Assembly: GCF_002154695.1 (NCBI RefSeq)
Contig: NZ_MTAV01000015.1
Span: 1-47,627, forward strand
Source of the DNA: Nostoc sp. T09
GTDB lineage: Bacteria > Cyanobacteriota > Cyanobacteriia > Cyanobacteriales > Nostocaceae
Direction of reading: 5' to 3'
DNA length: 47,627 nucleotides
Shown: piece after piece, positions 8,593-18,161 of the stretch
How positions within the stretch are numbered: the first letter of the stretch is position 1
Layout of the letters: every line of letters starts with the position of its first letter
The notes under the pieces: generated by a model
The model's input: the letters and a program-made list of their open reading frames with translations, nothing else
Told to the model about the DNA's origin: nothing
The model's database searches: none
Program-made: the position numbers and the translations under genes

Positions 8593-10353
8593 ATGACTCA
8601 AATATTTGAAGCTCCAACCCATATAGACCAATATGTTCGTGTTGCTAAACTTGCAGATGTGCAAAAAGCAGGTAGCTTATTGGTTCGTAGCCAAAACCAC
8701 ACCATAGCGCTGTTTTATTCTGATAATCAAGTCTATGCCATTGATAACCGTTGCCCTCACATGGGCTTTCCTCTTCACGGTAGTACTTGCAAAGATGGCA
8801 TTGTTACCTGTCCTTGGCACTATGCCCGCTTCGACCTTGCTAGCGGCGGAACGTTCGATTCTTGGGCTGATGATGTCCCCGCCTTTCCTGTAGAAATCCG
8901 CGGTGAAGAAGTTTGGGTAAATCTTGCCCCTTTAGCTAACCCCTATGCTCACCAACGCCAGCGTCTTCAAGATGGTTTGGAACAGAGTATTTCGTTAGTG
9001 ATTGCTAAATCAACCGTCGCCTTACTAGACATGGGGACGGATGCTACTGAACCATTCCAGATGGGATTGGAATTTGGCGTTCGTTATAACAAGGCGGGAT
9101 GGAGTACAGGCTTAACCATCCACACTTGCATGATGAATCTACTGCCTTATCTCGATCAAGAAGACAAACCCCGCGCTCTTTTTCAGGGACTTTCAGCGGT
9201 AGCTAATGACAGTGCGGGTGCGCCACCTCAGTTTGTGGTTCACCCACTGCCCAATTCCAATGTTGACTTAAGTATCCTGAAAAGCTGGTTTTGCCAGTTT
9301 ATTGAAGTGCGGGATAGTGAAGCGGCGCAAAGGTGTTTGGTAACAGCAATACGCATGGAGGCTACTTCCGAGCAAATTGCAGATATGCTGTTCACGGCTG
9401 CTACAGACCACCGCTACATCGATATTGGTCATACAATCGACTTTATCAATAAGGCGCTGGAAGCTCTTGATGCTGTTGGCTGGCAAGGAGCAGAGTTAGT
9501 TTTAGCCAGTCTAGTTTCTGGTTTAGCAAATGCTTCTCGCATGGAAGAGTCAAATTCTTGGCGCTATCCTATAGATTTAGTAACTATTTTGGCATCTGCT
9601 TTTGAGCAGTTACCCACGGCTTTGACAACCGGACAACCGCGACGGGGAACTTGGTCTGGTCAAAATGAATTAGTACCAATTTTATTAGGTGAAGATCCAC
9701 AAGCGATCGCCAACTCTCTTCTCAATGCCCTGCAATTGGGTTGTACTGAGTTACAATTAGCTAGTGTAGTCACTTATACTGCTGCTCTGCGCGTAGCTCG
9801 TTTCCACACGAATAATGACTTTAGCGACTGGAATTCCGCACATCATCCATTCACCTTTGCCAATGCAGTGCATCAAGGATTGCGACGAGTGCCTTCAGTG
9901 GAACTGCTGCGAGGTGTGTTTGATGCTGCTATGAGTGTCTATTTAAATCGGTTCTTGAATGTGCCACCAGCAAGACTTCCAGAACCAAAAGACCTCGTAC
10001 AAAATCCCGAAGAATTGCTCAAGCAACTACCAGATTTATTGGATCGTCAGCAACAAGTAAATGAGACAGGTAAGTTAGTGGCTCGTTATTTGTACAGTGG
10101 TGGTGCTGTTGAACGACTGATGGCAATGTTGGGTAAATTGATGCTGCGAGAAAATCGTGATTTTCATGTGATTCAAGAAATAGAAGCAGCTTTTCGGCAA
10201 TATACCCTGTTGGATCAAACTGCTGGTATTCACGTACTAGTAGCGGCAGCACGGTATTTAGCAGCACACTCACCCACAATGCGATCGCAAGGACAAACCT
10301 ATCAAATCGCTGATCGATTGCACAAAGGCGATCGGCTATTTGAGGAATCTTAA
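8593..10353 (+). CDS. Rieske [2Fe-2S] protein with large unassigned helical domain
   Basis: A 586-residue protein. Residues 12-112 form a Rieske domain of ferredoxin type; the cluster ligands are complete as Cys54-x-His56 and Cys73-x2-His76 (RCPHMG and CPWH). The remaining ~460 residues are soluble, mainly helical and not a ring-hydroxylating dioxygenase catalytic domain, since I see no 2-His-1-carboxylate facial triad arrangement. Several histidine-containing segments (HTCMMNLLPYL, HHPFTFANAVHQ) could bind a metal or heme; a questin-oxidase-like fold is possible but unproven. The ATG has no clear ribosome site and follows a small hairpin. It is probably an oxidoreductase in which the Rieske cluster feeds electrons to the large domain; the substrate is unknown. 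Confidence 0.8.
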   Translation: MTQIFEAPTHIDQYVRVAKLADVQKAGSLLVRSQNHTIALFYSDNQVYAIDNRCPHMGFPLHGSTCKDGIVTCPWHYARFDLASGGTFDSWADDVPAFPVEIRGEEVWVNLAPLANPYAHQRQRLQDGLEQSISLVIAKSTVALLDMGTDATEPFQMGLEFGVRYNKAGWSTGLTIHTCMMNLLPYLDQEDKPRALFQGLSAVANDSAGAPPQFVVHPLPNSNVDLSILKSWFCQFIEVRDSEAAQRCLVTAIRMEATSEQIADMLFTAATDHRYIDIGHTIDFINKALEALDAVGWQGAELVLASLVSGLANASRMEESNSWRYPIDLVTILASAFEQLPTALTTGQPRRGTWSGQNELVPILLGEDPQAIANSLLNALQLGCTELQLASVVTYTAALRVARFHTNNDFSDWNSAHHPFTFANAVHQGLRRVPSVELLRGVFDAAMSVYLNRFLNVPPARLPEPKDLVQNPEELLKQLPDLLDRQQQVNETGKLVARYLYSGGAVERLMAMLGKLMLRENRDFHVIQEIEAAFRQYTLLDQTAGIHVLVAAARYLAAHSPTMRSQGQTYQIADRLHKGDRLFEES

Positions 10354-10469
10354 TTTTTCAGTTCCTTCTGTGGTTAATTTATTTCTGGAAAATTCCTAAA
10401 TTATGAACATCTTCCTGACAAAGAGCGACAATTATCTTGCCTTTATAGATGACTCATGCATAAATAACA

Positions 10470-11513
10470 ATGAAATTCAGCGAAATTGTTAGCCGACTTG
10501 GAAACATCGTTACCGACCATAGTCTTACCACCAACCAAAACCATGACCCCGATATTACAGGGTTAGCAGCCATTGATGAAGCTACTAGTGGTACTCTCAG
10601 CTATGTAGAAGGGCCAAAATTTTTTTCGTGGGTGGGTAAGACAAATGCTAGTGCATTAATTTTGCCTCAAGACAAAACATTACAGTCACAAGCCCAAGAA
10701 CGTGGTGTTGTCTGGATAGCCACACCAGAACCGCGATTATTGTTTGCTAAAGCGATCGCACTTTTTTACCAACCATACCGTCCGACTGCTGAAATTCATC
10801 CAACTGCTGTAATTGACTCCACCGCAGAAATTGGTAGCGATGTTTATATCGGCCCTCATGTGGTGATTCAGCCACGGGTAAAAATTGGCAATGGTGCAAT
10901 TATTCATCCGAATGTGGTGATTTATCCAGATGCTAAGATTGGCGATCGCACTACCTTACACGCTAACTGTACCATCCACGAACGTACTCAAATTGGTGCA
11001 GATTGTGTAATTCATAGTGGTACTGTCATTGGTGCAGAAGGTTTTGGCTATGTTCCTACCCGTACTGGTTGGGTAAAAATGGAACAATCTGGCTACACCG
11101 TCTTAGAAGATCGCGTAGAAGTTGGCTGTAACAGCGCCATTGACCGCCCAGCCGTCGGAGAAACGCGAGTAGGTAGGGATACAGTAATTGACAACTTAGT
11201 CCAAATCGGTCATGGTTGCAAAATTGGTGCAGGCTGTGCAATAGCTGGTCAAGCTGGGATGGCTGGAGGCGTACAAGTTGGCAATCGCGTTATTTTGGCC
11301 GGACAAACAGGAATTGCCAATCAAGTAAAAATTGGTGACGGTGCGATCGCATCTGCTCAAGCAGGAATTCACAACGATGTTGCACCAGGAGAAATTATCT
11401 CTGGTACTCCCGCCATGCCCCACAAAGTATATTTGAAGGTATGTGCTATTTATAGCCGCCTACCAGAAATGTATAAATTGCTGAAACAACTGCAACGTCA
11501 AGAACAGAAGTAA
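10470..11513 (+). CDS. lpxD: UDP-3-O-acylglucosamine N-acyltransferase
   Basis: A 347-residue LpxD of usual length. It transfers a 3-hydroxyacyl chain from acyl carrier protein to UDP-3-O-acylglucosamine, the third step of lipid A synthesis. After an N-terminal uridine-binding domain (about 1-105) comes a left-handed beta helix of hexapeptide repeats (about 108-310: IGSDVYIGPHVVI and so on) and a C-terminal helix. The catalytic His is His248 in QIGHGCKIG. No other lpx gene is adjacent in this window; acpP, the donor protein, lies 2 kb downstream. Confidence 0.95.
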   Translation: MKFSEIVSRLGNIVTDHSLTTNQNHDPDITGLAAIDEATSGTLSYVEGPKFFSWVGKTNASALILPQDKTLQSQAQERGVVWIATPEPRLLFAKAIALFYQPYRPTAEIHPTAVIDSTAEIGSDVYIGPHVVIQPRVKIGNGAIIHPNVVIYPDAKIGDRTTLHANCTIHERTQIGADCVIHSGTVIGAEGFGYVPTRTGWVKMEQSGYTVLEDRVEVGCNSAIDRPAVGETRVGRDTVIDNLVQIGHGCKIGAGCAIAGQAGMAGGVQVGNRVILAGQTGIANQVKIGDGAIASAQAGIHNDVAPGEIISGTPAMPHKVYLKVCAIYSRLPEMYKLLKQLQRQEQK

Positions 11514-11692
11514 GGAGTTCACAGTTCGCAGGTAACTGATAACTTTTTTCTGGGAAGCACTACTACCCTAAGTAGGGTTTCCCCTAATAACTAAATTTTG
11601 GTTTTCATCCAATATATAAACAAAGGCGATTTCAAAGCGCCAGCAGCAAAGAAGTAATTCTTGCTTTTCACTGTTGACTTTTCTAAATTACC

Positions 11693-11744
11693 AATTACCT
11701 GAATCCCAAATTTAGTTAATAGTACTGATTCTCTGGAGGTTAAT
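11693..11744 (+). promoter_or_regulatory. Possible RNA thermometer in the hsp20 leader
   Basis: The ribosome site of the next gene, GGAGG (11735-11739) in AGGTTAAT (11737-11744), can pair with ATTACCT (11694-11700) apart from one bulged base. This would mask the site in a short hairpin that melts on heating. Synechocystis hsp17 is controlled by such a thermometer. The pairing is short and was found by eye, so this is a weak call. Confidence 0.3.
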
Positions 11745-11750
11745 CAACTT

Positions 11751-12242
11751 ATGGTATTAGTTCGTTGGCAACCCTTCTCAGACATGGAAAGTCTTCGGCG
11801 TCAAATGGATAGAATGTTTGACGAATTAGGGGGAGTTAACTCTCAAGCTACACAAACTTGGACTCCAGCAATTGAATTGCAAGATACTAACGAAAGCTTG
11901 ATTTTGCGAGCCGAAATTCCAGGAATTGAAGGTAAAGATTTAGATGTTCATGTAACAAGAGAAGCAGTTTCTATTGCTGGTGAAACTCGGCTACAAAGGA
12001 ACACAGATGAACGCGGTTATTTCCGTTCTGAATTCCGCTATGGTAAATTCCAAAGGATAATTCCTTTACCTGTTCCCATTCAGAACGATCGAGTACAAGC
12101 CGAGTTTAAGAATGGGATATTGACATTAACACTGCCTAAGGTAGAAGAAGTCAAACAAAAAGTAGTCAAAATTAATTTGGCAGAGAACAAAGGAGCGTTC
12201 GCAGGCTCAGAATCGAGAGAAACAGTTGATGTCTGGTCTTAA
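11751..12242 (+). CDS. hspA: Small heat shock protein, Hsp20/alpha-crystallin family
   Basis: A 163-residue sHSP. The N-terminal arm carries the class-A bacterial start (VRWQPFSDMESLRRQMDRMFD). The alpha-crystallin domain covers about residues 40-135 and includes the conserved RAEIPGI, FRYGKFQRIIPLP and FKNGILTLTLPK. These proteins form oligomers that hold unfolding proteins, and in cyanobacteria they also protect thylakoid membranes. A GGAGG ribosome site precedes the ATG. Heat induction is expected; the leader may include a thermometer hairpin. Confidence 0.93.
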   Translation: MVLVRWQPFSDMESLRRQMDRMFDELGGVNSQATQTWTPAIELQDTNESLILRAEIPGIEGKDLDVHVTREAVSIAGETRLQRNTDERGYFRSEFRYGKFQRIIPLPVPIQNDRVQAEFKNGILTLTLPKVEEVKQKVVKINLAENKGAFAGSESRETVDVWS

Positions 12243-12300
12243 CTTGCCAATAGCAAAATTTGCGATCGCCTCTAACCAAACTCATTAATATAAACGCCTA

Positions 12301-12332
12301 AAAATAGGGTGGCTATTTGCCTACCCTATTTT
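12301..12332. terminator. Bidirectional intrinsic terminator
   Basis: The arms AAAATAGGGT (12301-12310) and ACCCTATTTT (12323-12332) are perfect reverse complements. A further GGC/GCC pair closes the loop past one bulged base. The A-run and T-run on either side allow termination in both directions, as expected between the convergent hspA and HdrB-like genes. Confidence 0.8.
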
Positions 12333-12374
12333 GCTTATTGACCACACTCAGCACTAGGTACTCAGGACTCTTGA

Positions 12375-13280
12375 TTAAAATCCTAATTTTTCTAACACTG
12401 GTTTTGTCGAAACAATGTGACGTTCTAAACCCAATTCTTTGGGGCTAACTCCTAACGCTAAAGCAATTAATTGGGGTAAATGTAACACTGGTAAACCCAG
12501 TTTTTTCTCAATTACCTTTTCTACCTCTGGCTGACGGGAATCTAAGTTGAGATGGCACAGAGGACAAGGGGTAACTAGACAATCAGCACCAGCTGCTAAA
12601 GCGTCTTGAATATGCATCCCCGCCATCTTAAAAGATTGGGTAGTGGCGTAGCTGGCTAGAGGCCAACCACAACATTGGGTACGACCTCGATAATAAATTG
12701 GTTCTGCACCTACTGCCCGAAAGACATTTTCCATCGCTTCCGGTCGGAAAGGGTCGTCATAGGGCATGGATTGTTGAGCGCGGAGGAGGTAGCAACCATA
12801 AAACGCCGCGCATTTTAGTCCAGTCAACTTGCGGGTGACACGTTTGGTAATTTCTTCCAAACCGTAATCTGTTACCAAAGCATAGAGAAGATGTTTAACT
12901 TCTGTACTACCGCGATATGGTAAACAGCCTTCTTTCGCCAGCAAACCATTAACTTGCTCAATATATTCCGGTTTTTTTGTCTGACATTGTTTCAGGCGTT
13001 CATCGACATGACCGATAACACCTTGACAAGTGCTGCAATGGGTAAGTAGGGGTAAATTTAACTCTTCTGCTAAAGCAATATTCCGGGCATTAACAGTATC
13101 TTCTAATAGTTGAGAATCTTCTTTAAACGTACCCGAACCGCAGCAAGCAGCTTTTTTCAGTTCAATAAGTTGAATACCTAATGCTTGGGTTAAAGCTTGA
13201 GTTGATTGGTAAAGCTCCCGACAAGCACCTTGGGCAACACAACCAGGAAAATAAGCGTATTTCAGTGTTTGAGATAGCAT
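12375..13280 (-). CDS. HdrB/SdhC-type CCG-domain iron-sulfur protein
   Basis: A 301-residue protein with two CCG (CX31-38CCX33-34CXXC) cysteine domains: the first includes AACCGSG and HCSTCQG, the second TQCCGW and PCPLCH. Annotations use CoB-CoM heterodisulfide reductase subunit B, but cyanobacteria do not make methane. A related Synechocystis protein has been discussed as the membrane-linking subunit of a type-E succinate:quinone oxidoreductase, which is the likelier role here. No sdhA or sdhB is adjacent. ATG 13280 is used; the longer frame begins with TTG. The gene diverges from acpP. Confidence 0.85.
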   Translation of the reverse strand: MLSQTLKYAYFPGCVAQGACRELYQSTQALTQALGIQLIELKKAACCGSGTFKEDSQLLEDTVNARNIALAEELNLPLLTHCSTCQGVIGHVDERLKQCQTKKPEYIEQVNGLLAKEGCLPYRGSTEVKHLLYALVTDYGLEEITKRVTRKLTGLKCAAFYGCYLLRAQQSMPYDDPFRPEAMENVFRAVGAEPIYYRGRTQCCGWPLASYATTQSFKMAGMHIQDALAAGADCLVTPCPLCHLNLDSRQPEVEKVIEKKLGLPVLHLPQLIALALGVSPKELGLERHIVSTKPVLEKLGF

Positions 13281-13669
13281 ATAAGTATATTTGTTTGAGG
13301 GCAACAGCTCTCAACAATCAATTTTTGATCTTCCCTTGCCAGTGTAGCTTGCAAGGCTATGTATCCGGATTTGGACATTGTAAAAAAAATCAGTAAGAAT
13401 TGCAAAACAGACACATGTTTACAGCGTATGCGATCGCTTTGCGGTTTCTGTTGCCTAACCTTGCTTTCTCTAATGTTGGGCAGCATTAGGAACTATCGCA
13501 TAGGGCACTCTATGACCCAACCATTCCGCAAAAGAATGGCAAAAGGGTTTGCTGTCAGAAAATTCTTTGGCAGTATACGGGCGATCGCGCTTTCCGATAA
13601 GATGTATATGCTCAAAACAATGTCGCCGATAAAGAGCAGATCGTAGCAACTGGTTAAGGACTTTTATCT
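13281..13669. other. Intergenic promoter region between HdrB-like gene and acpP
   Basis: These 389 bases hold two HIP1-type sites and an AAGGA ribosome site just before acpP. A 95-codon open frame at 13359-13646 has no ribosome site and an implausible composition, so I do not call it. No confident operator was seen. Confidence 0.55.
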
Positions 13670-13921
13670 ATGAGCCAAGCGGAAGTTTTTGAAAGAGTTA
13701 AGAAAGTCGTCGCCGAACAACTGGGTGTTGAGGCTGATACTATCAGACCACAATCCACGTTTATTGACGATTTAGGAGCTGATTCCTTAGATATTGTGGA
13801 ACTAGTAATGGCTTTTGAAGAAGAATTTGATGTTGAAATTCCCGATGAAGCCGCCGAAAAGATTTTATCGGTTCAAGAGGCAGTGGATTATATCAACAGC
13901 AAAGCTGCTGCATCTGCCTAA
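13670..13921 (+). CDS. acpP: Acyl carrier protein
   Basis: An 83-residue ACP. The 4'-phosphopantetheine attachment serine is Ser39 in GADSLD, followed by the recognition helix [18 protein letters not shown]. It carries growing acyl chains for fatty-acid synthesis and is the acyl donor for LpxD. It is followed 119 bases later by fabF, an order conserved across cyanobacteria and other bacteria. The ribosome site AAGGA lies ahead of the ATG. Confidence 0.97.
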   Translation: MSQAEVFERVKKVVAEQLGVEADTIRPQSTFIDDLGADSLDIVELVMAFEEEFDVEIPDEAAEKILSVQEAVDYINSKAAASA

Positions 13922-14040
13922 AAAGCTATTGGGGTCGAGGCTTGGGAATTGGGGAGCAGGAAAAACTCCATTCCCTGGTTTCTAGTCCCTAATCTCTAGT
14001 ACTCCCTTTTTGCTGCTTTCTCGCCACCTTTAACTTAGTC

Positions 14041-15288
14041 ATGACAGATTATAAACGTAAACGCGTTGTGGTAACTGGTGTTGGCGCGATTACACCAATT
14101 GGCAACACACCAGCTGAGTATTGGCAAGGATTGTTGAGTGGTCGTAATGGCATTGATTACATCACCTCTTTTGATGCATCTCGCCATGATTGCCGCATTG
14201 CTGGTGAGGTAAAAAACTTCGATCCACATGATCACTTGGACCGCAAAGAAGCCAAGCGCATGGATCGGTTTTCCCAATTTGGGGTTTCGGCTGCAAAACA
14301 AGCTGTATCTGACGCACGTTTAGCAATTGATGAACTGAATGCAGAACAAGTGGGCGTCATTATTGGTTCTGGCATTGGTGGACTGAAGGTTTTAGAAGAC
14401 CAGCAAACAGTTTACCTCAACCGTGGACCCGATCGCTGTAGTCCGTTCATGATTCCGATGATGATCGCCAATATGGCAGCCGGATTAACAGCTATTCATA
14501 CCGGAGCTAAAGGTCCCAATTCTTGTTCTGTGACTGCTTGCGCCGCTGGTTCTAATGCCATAGGGGACGCTTTTCGCCAGATTCAATGGGGGTATGCCCA
14601 GGCGATGATTTGCGGAGGGTGCGAAGCGGCGATTACACCCTTGGGTGTAGCTGGATTTGCCGCAGCACGGGCACTTTCGACTCGCAATGACCCGGCCAAT
14701 GCTTGCCGTCCGTTTGACCGCGATCGCGATGGATTTGTCATGGGTGAAGGTGCGGGAATTTTGCTGCTAGAAGAACTAGAACACGCCCTGAATCGAGGCG
14801 CTCGCATTTATGCGGAAATGGTCGGTTATGGGATGACCTGTGATGCCTATCATATGACCTCCCCAGTCCCCGGGGGGTTAGGAGCAGCCAGAGCCATAGA
14901 ATTAGCGCTGAAGGATGGGGGACTAACCCCTGAGATGGTGAACTATATCAATGCTCACGGCACCAGCACCCCAGCTAATGATTCAACCGAAACCTCAGCG
15001 ATGAAAAAGGCCTTAGGCGACCACGCCTATAAGGTAGCCATCAGCTCTACCAAATCGATGACAGGTCATCTTTTGGGTGGTTCTGGAGGTATTGAAGCCG
15101 TAGCAACAGTACTGGCCGTCGCCAACGATCAAGTTCCACCAACAATCAATCTAGAAAATCCCGATCCAGATTGTGATTTAGATTACATTGCTCACTCTAG
15201 CCGTGCTCAAAACGTCCAAGTGGCACTATCTAATTCTTTTGGGTTCGGCGGTCACAACGTCACGCTAGCCTTTAAGAAGTACGTCTAA
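14041..15288 (+). CDS. fabF: 3-oxoacyl-[acyl-carrier-protein] synthase II
   Basis: A 415-residue KAS II that condenses malonyl-ACP with acyl-ACP, extending fatty acids and setting C16/C18 balance. The Cys-His-His triad is complete: Cys167 in VTACAAGS, one His in NAHGTSTPAND and one in MTGHLLGGSGG. Gatekeeper and glycine-rich C-terminal (NSFGFGGHN) motifs are present. It probably shares a transcript with acpP. Confidence 0.97.
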   Translation: MTDYKRKRVVVTGVGAITPIGNTPAEYWQGLLSGRNGIDYITSFDASRHDCRIAGEVKNFDPHDHLDRKEAKRMDRFSQFGVSAAKQAVSDARLAIDELNAEQVGVIIGSGIGGLKVLEDQQTVYLNRGPDRCSPFMIPMMIANMAAGLTAIHTGAKGPNSCSVTACAAGSNAIGDAFRQIQWGYAQAMICGGCEAAITPLGVAGFAAARALSTRNDPANACRPFDRDRDGFVMGEGAGILLLEELEHALNRGARIYAEMVGYGMTCDAYHMTSPVPGGLGAARAIELALKDGGLTPEMVNYINAHGTSTPANDSTETSAMKKALGDHAYKVAISSTKSMTGHLLGGSGGIEAVATVLAVANDQVPPTINLENPDPDCDLDYIAHSSRAQNVQVALSNSFGFGGHNVTLAFKKYV

Positions 15289-15580
15289 AAATCTCCAATT
15301 CATCAGCTGGTCGCTCTGCTGAAAGTTGGTGGCAAAAGTATCATCAATATCATTTCCAACTAAACCAAGGGTTCAAAACGACCCATTTATTAGCTGGATT
15401 TATCACCGCAACCTCAAGATATCCCGCTTGTCCATCAACAATCGGGAATGGGATGATGAGGATAGGGGGAATGTTAAAAAAACACGGCAATAAAGGGGGA
15501 GTAAAATCCACGCTCCTTTTTGCCTCCCCAGTAAGTGAGAGCTAACAAGAGTGCTAACCCGTCGTTAAAAACAAGAGATT

Positions 15581-17593
15581 ATGGCTGTTGCAACCCAATC
15601 CCTCGAAGAACTTTCAATTAACTCGATTCGCTTTTTGGCTGTTGATGCCGTAGAAAAGGCAAAATCGGGACACCCAGGGCTGCCGATGGGCGCTGCTCCA
15701 ATGGCTTTTGTACTATGGGATCGCTTTATGCGGTTTAACCCCAAAAATCCCAAGTGGTTTAACCGCGATCGCTTTATCCTGTCTGCTGGGCACGGCTCAA
15801 TGTTGCAGTATGCCCTGCTATACCTTTATGGTTACGACAGCGTCAGCATTGAGGACATCAAGCAATTCCGTCAGTGGGAATCCAAAACCCCCGGACACCC
15901 AGAAAACTTCATGACTGCTGGGGTAGAAGTTACTACCGGGCCACTAGGTCAAGGAATTGCCAATGGAGTCGGTGTAGCAATAGCAGAAGCCCACCTGGCA
16001 GCTAAGTTCAACAAACCCGATGCCAAAATTGTTGACCATTACACCTATGTAATTTTGGGTGATGGTTGTAACATGGAAGGTATATCTGGTGAAGCGGCTT
16101 CGTTCGCAGGGCACTTGGGATTAGGCAAACTCATCGCTCTGTACGACGACAACCACATCTCCATCGACGGTTCCACAGATGTAGCCTTCACCGAAGATGT
16201 TTCTAAGCGTTTTGAAGCTTACGGTTGGCACGTTCTTCATGTCAAAGATGGTAACACTGACCTAGAAGCGATCGCCAAAGCCATCGAAGAGGCAAAATCT
16301 GTCACTGACAAGCCTTCGATGATTAAAGTAACCACCACCATCGGTTACGGTTCCCCCAACAAAGCAAACACCGCTGGTGTTCACGGTGCGGCTTTGGGTG
16401 CAGACGAAATTGCCTTAACTCGCAAACAATTGAACTGGGAATACGAGCCTTTTGATGTTCCCCAAGATGCTCTTAACCACACCCGCAAAGCCGTTGAGCG
16501 TGGCGCAGGCTACGAAGCTGATTGGAACAAAACCTTTGCTGACTACAAAGCCAAATATCCTCAAGAAGCGGCTGAATTTGAACGCTACATCAGCAGCAAA
16601 CTTCCCGATGGTTGGGATCAGGTACTACCTACTTACACCCCCGAAGACAAAGGACTCCCCACCCGCAAGCACTCAGAAACTTGCTTGAATAAACTGGCAG
16701 CAGTTTTACCAGAATTGATTGGTGGTTCCGCTGACTTAACACACTCCAACCTGACCGAAATCAAGGGCAAAGGCGACTTCCAAAAAGGAAATTACCAAAA
16801 TCCCAACATCCACTTTGGTGTGCGGGAACATGGTATGGGCGCAATCTGTAATGGGATCGCGCTGCATACTTCGGGATTAATTCCCTACGGTGCAACCTTC
16901 TTAATCTTCACAGATTATATGCGGGCTGCGATCCGCTTATCTGCTTTGTCCCAAGCTGGGGTAATTTGGGTAATGACCCACGACTCCATCGGACAAGGTG
17001 AAGATGGGCCAACCCACCAGCCGATTGAAACGCTGGCTTCCTTGCGTGCTATTCCTAACCTGACAGTAATTCGCCCCGCAGACGGAACAGAAACCTCTGG
17101 TGCCTATAAAATAGCGATTGAAAGGGCAAAGCAAAACGCTCCTACCCTGTTAGCATTTACCCGTCAAAATGTCCCCAACTTGGCAGCTACATCAATTGAA
17201 GGTGTAAGCAAGGGTGGATATATAGTAGTGGATAGTGAAGGTACGCCTGATATCATCCTAATTGGCACTGGTTCAGAATTGAGCCTCGCTGTCACCGCAG
17301 CCGAAAAACTCACAGCCGAAGGCAAGAAAGTTCGTGTTGTCTCCCTACCTGCATGGGATTTGTTTGAGGCACAAGATGCAGCTTATAAAGAGTCTGTTCT
17401 GCCGAAAGGTGTCACCAAGCGTTTGTCTGTAGAAGCTGCCTCCAGTTTTGGCTGGCACAAGTATGTCGGCACTGAAGGCGATACTGTTAGCATCGATCGC
17501 TTTGGTGCTTCGGCTCCAGGTGGTGTTTGTTTAGAGAAGTTTGGCTTTAGTGTTGATAATGTATTAGCTAAAGCTAAGCAATTGTTGGGTTAA
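15581..17593 (+). CDS. tktA: Transketolase (bacterial/plastid type)
   Basis: A 670-residue thiamine-diphosphate enzyme that moves two-carbon ketol units in the Calvin cycle and the pentose phosphate pathway. Domains are the ThDP-binding N-terminal domain ([11 protein letters not shown] near residue 29; [13 protein letters not shown] about 158-170), the pyrimidine-binding domain (RFGVREHGM-like segment with catalytic Glu; [16 protein letters not shown]) and a C-terminal domain. The length is typical. It follows fabF after 292 bases that hold no visible gene, and is closed by a strong terminator. A second, different transketolase lies at 40681-42579. Confidence 0.97.
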   Translation: MAVATQSLEELSINSIRFLAVDAVEKAKSGHPGLPMGAAPMAFVLWDRFMRFNPKNPKWFNRDRFILSAGHGSMLQYALLYLYGYDSVSIEDIKQFRQWESKTPGHPENFMTAGVEVTTGPLGQGIANGVGVAIAEAHLAAKFNKPDAKIVDHYTYVILGDGCNMEGISGEAASFAGHLGLGKLIALYDDNHISIDGSTDVAFTEDVSKRFEAYGWHVLHVKDGNTDLEAIAKAIEEAKSVTDKPSMIKVTTTIGYGSPNKANTAGVHGAALGADEIALTRKQLNWEYEPFDVPQDALNHTRKAVERGAGYEADWNKTFADYKAKYPQEAAEFERYISSKLPDGWDQVLPTYTPEDKGLPTRKHSETCLNKLAAVLPELIGGSADLTHSNLTEIKGKGDFQKGNYQNPNIHFGVREHGMGAICNGIALHTSGLIPYGATFLIFTDYMRAAIRLSALSQAGVIWVMTHDSIGQGEDGPTHQPIETLASLRAIPNLTVIRPADGTETSGAYKIAIERAKQNAPTLLAFTRQNVPNLAATSIEGVSKGGYIVVDSEGTPDIILIGTGSELSLAVTAAEKLTAEGKKVRVVSLPAWDLFEAQDAAYKESVLPKGVTKRLSVEAASSFGWHKYVGTEGDTVSIDRFGASAPGGVCLEKFGFSVDNVLAKAKQLLG

Positions 17594-17626
17594 TTAAGAA
17601 CAGCATATTCTCTTAATTTTCTTGTG

Positions 17627-17653
17627 AGGTGGGCATCTTGCCCGCCTTTTTTT
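17627..17653 (+). terminator. Intrinsic terminator after transketolase
   Basis: An 8-bp stem, AGGTGGGC (17627-17634) with GCCCGCCT (17640-17647) including one G-U pair, has a five-base loop and runs straight into TTTTTTT. This is a textbook rho-independent terminator 33 bases after the tktA stop. Confidence 0.9.
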
Positions 17654-17726
17654 GTTTTGAAACGCAGAAGTATGCGGATGGAGAGAAATTATAATTGGAG
17701 TAATTAGTGAAAAATGAGAATAAATT

Positions 17727-18002
17727 ATGCAAGAAGTTTCTGATGACAAAGAAGTCCTTTTGGAGCGAATATCAAAAATAGTAGAACATTTGATGCAAAA
17801 GGATACTAGCTATAAGTATTTTTTAGAGAAAAATAAAGCTATTCAAATGATATTTAAATACTATTCCGAAAAAGTTTCTATTGAGGAACTAAAGGCTATG
17901 TCTGATTTTAAATTAACAGGGTTTGTCGAGGGACATTTGATGACTCTGCTATTGATTGAGGGAGAAGATGATATAGACCTTAAAGCAACGCCATATGGTT
18001 AA
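17727..18002 (+). CDS. Small helical protein of unknown function
   Basis: A 91-residue acidic, lysine-rich, all-helical-looking protein with no cysteine or membrane segment. I do not recognise a family. It is AT-rich like the two genes after it and lies 160 bases before the AAA ATPase on the same strand, after the tktA terminator. It could thus be an accessory gene of the defence pair or an unrelated passenger. The ribosome site is weak (GAG eight bases ahead). Confidence 0.5.
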   Translation: MQEVSDDKEVLLERISKIVEHLMQKDTSYKYFLEKNKAIQMIFKYYSEKVSIEELKAMSDFKLTGFVEGHLMTLLLIEGEDDIDLKATPYG

Positions 18003-18161
18003 ATATGCTAAATTTCTGAGAAGAAAAATAGTTTATAGTTTACATAGATTAATATACTAATTAGAGCTACAGTAATCGCGTTATAATTTGCGATGCACTA
18101 TATTTATGTAGTACAATAGTACCAAATTGGTAAAAAATTACTATTTATACTGAGAGGCAGT

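Noticed and set aside
12375-13280. Methanogen-type heterodisulfide reductase
   Set aside because: Only the CCG cysteine domains are shared; no HdrA or HdrC is nearby and the organism is cyanobacterial.
13359-13646. 95-codon open frame upstream of acpP
   Set aside because: It occupies the promoter region, lacks a ribosome site, has many Arg/Met/Cys residues in no domain pattern and contains HIP1 sites read as codons.
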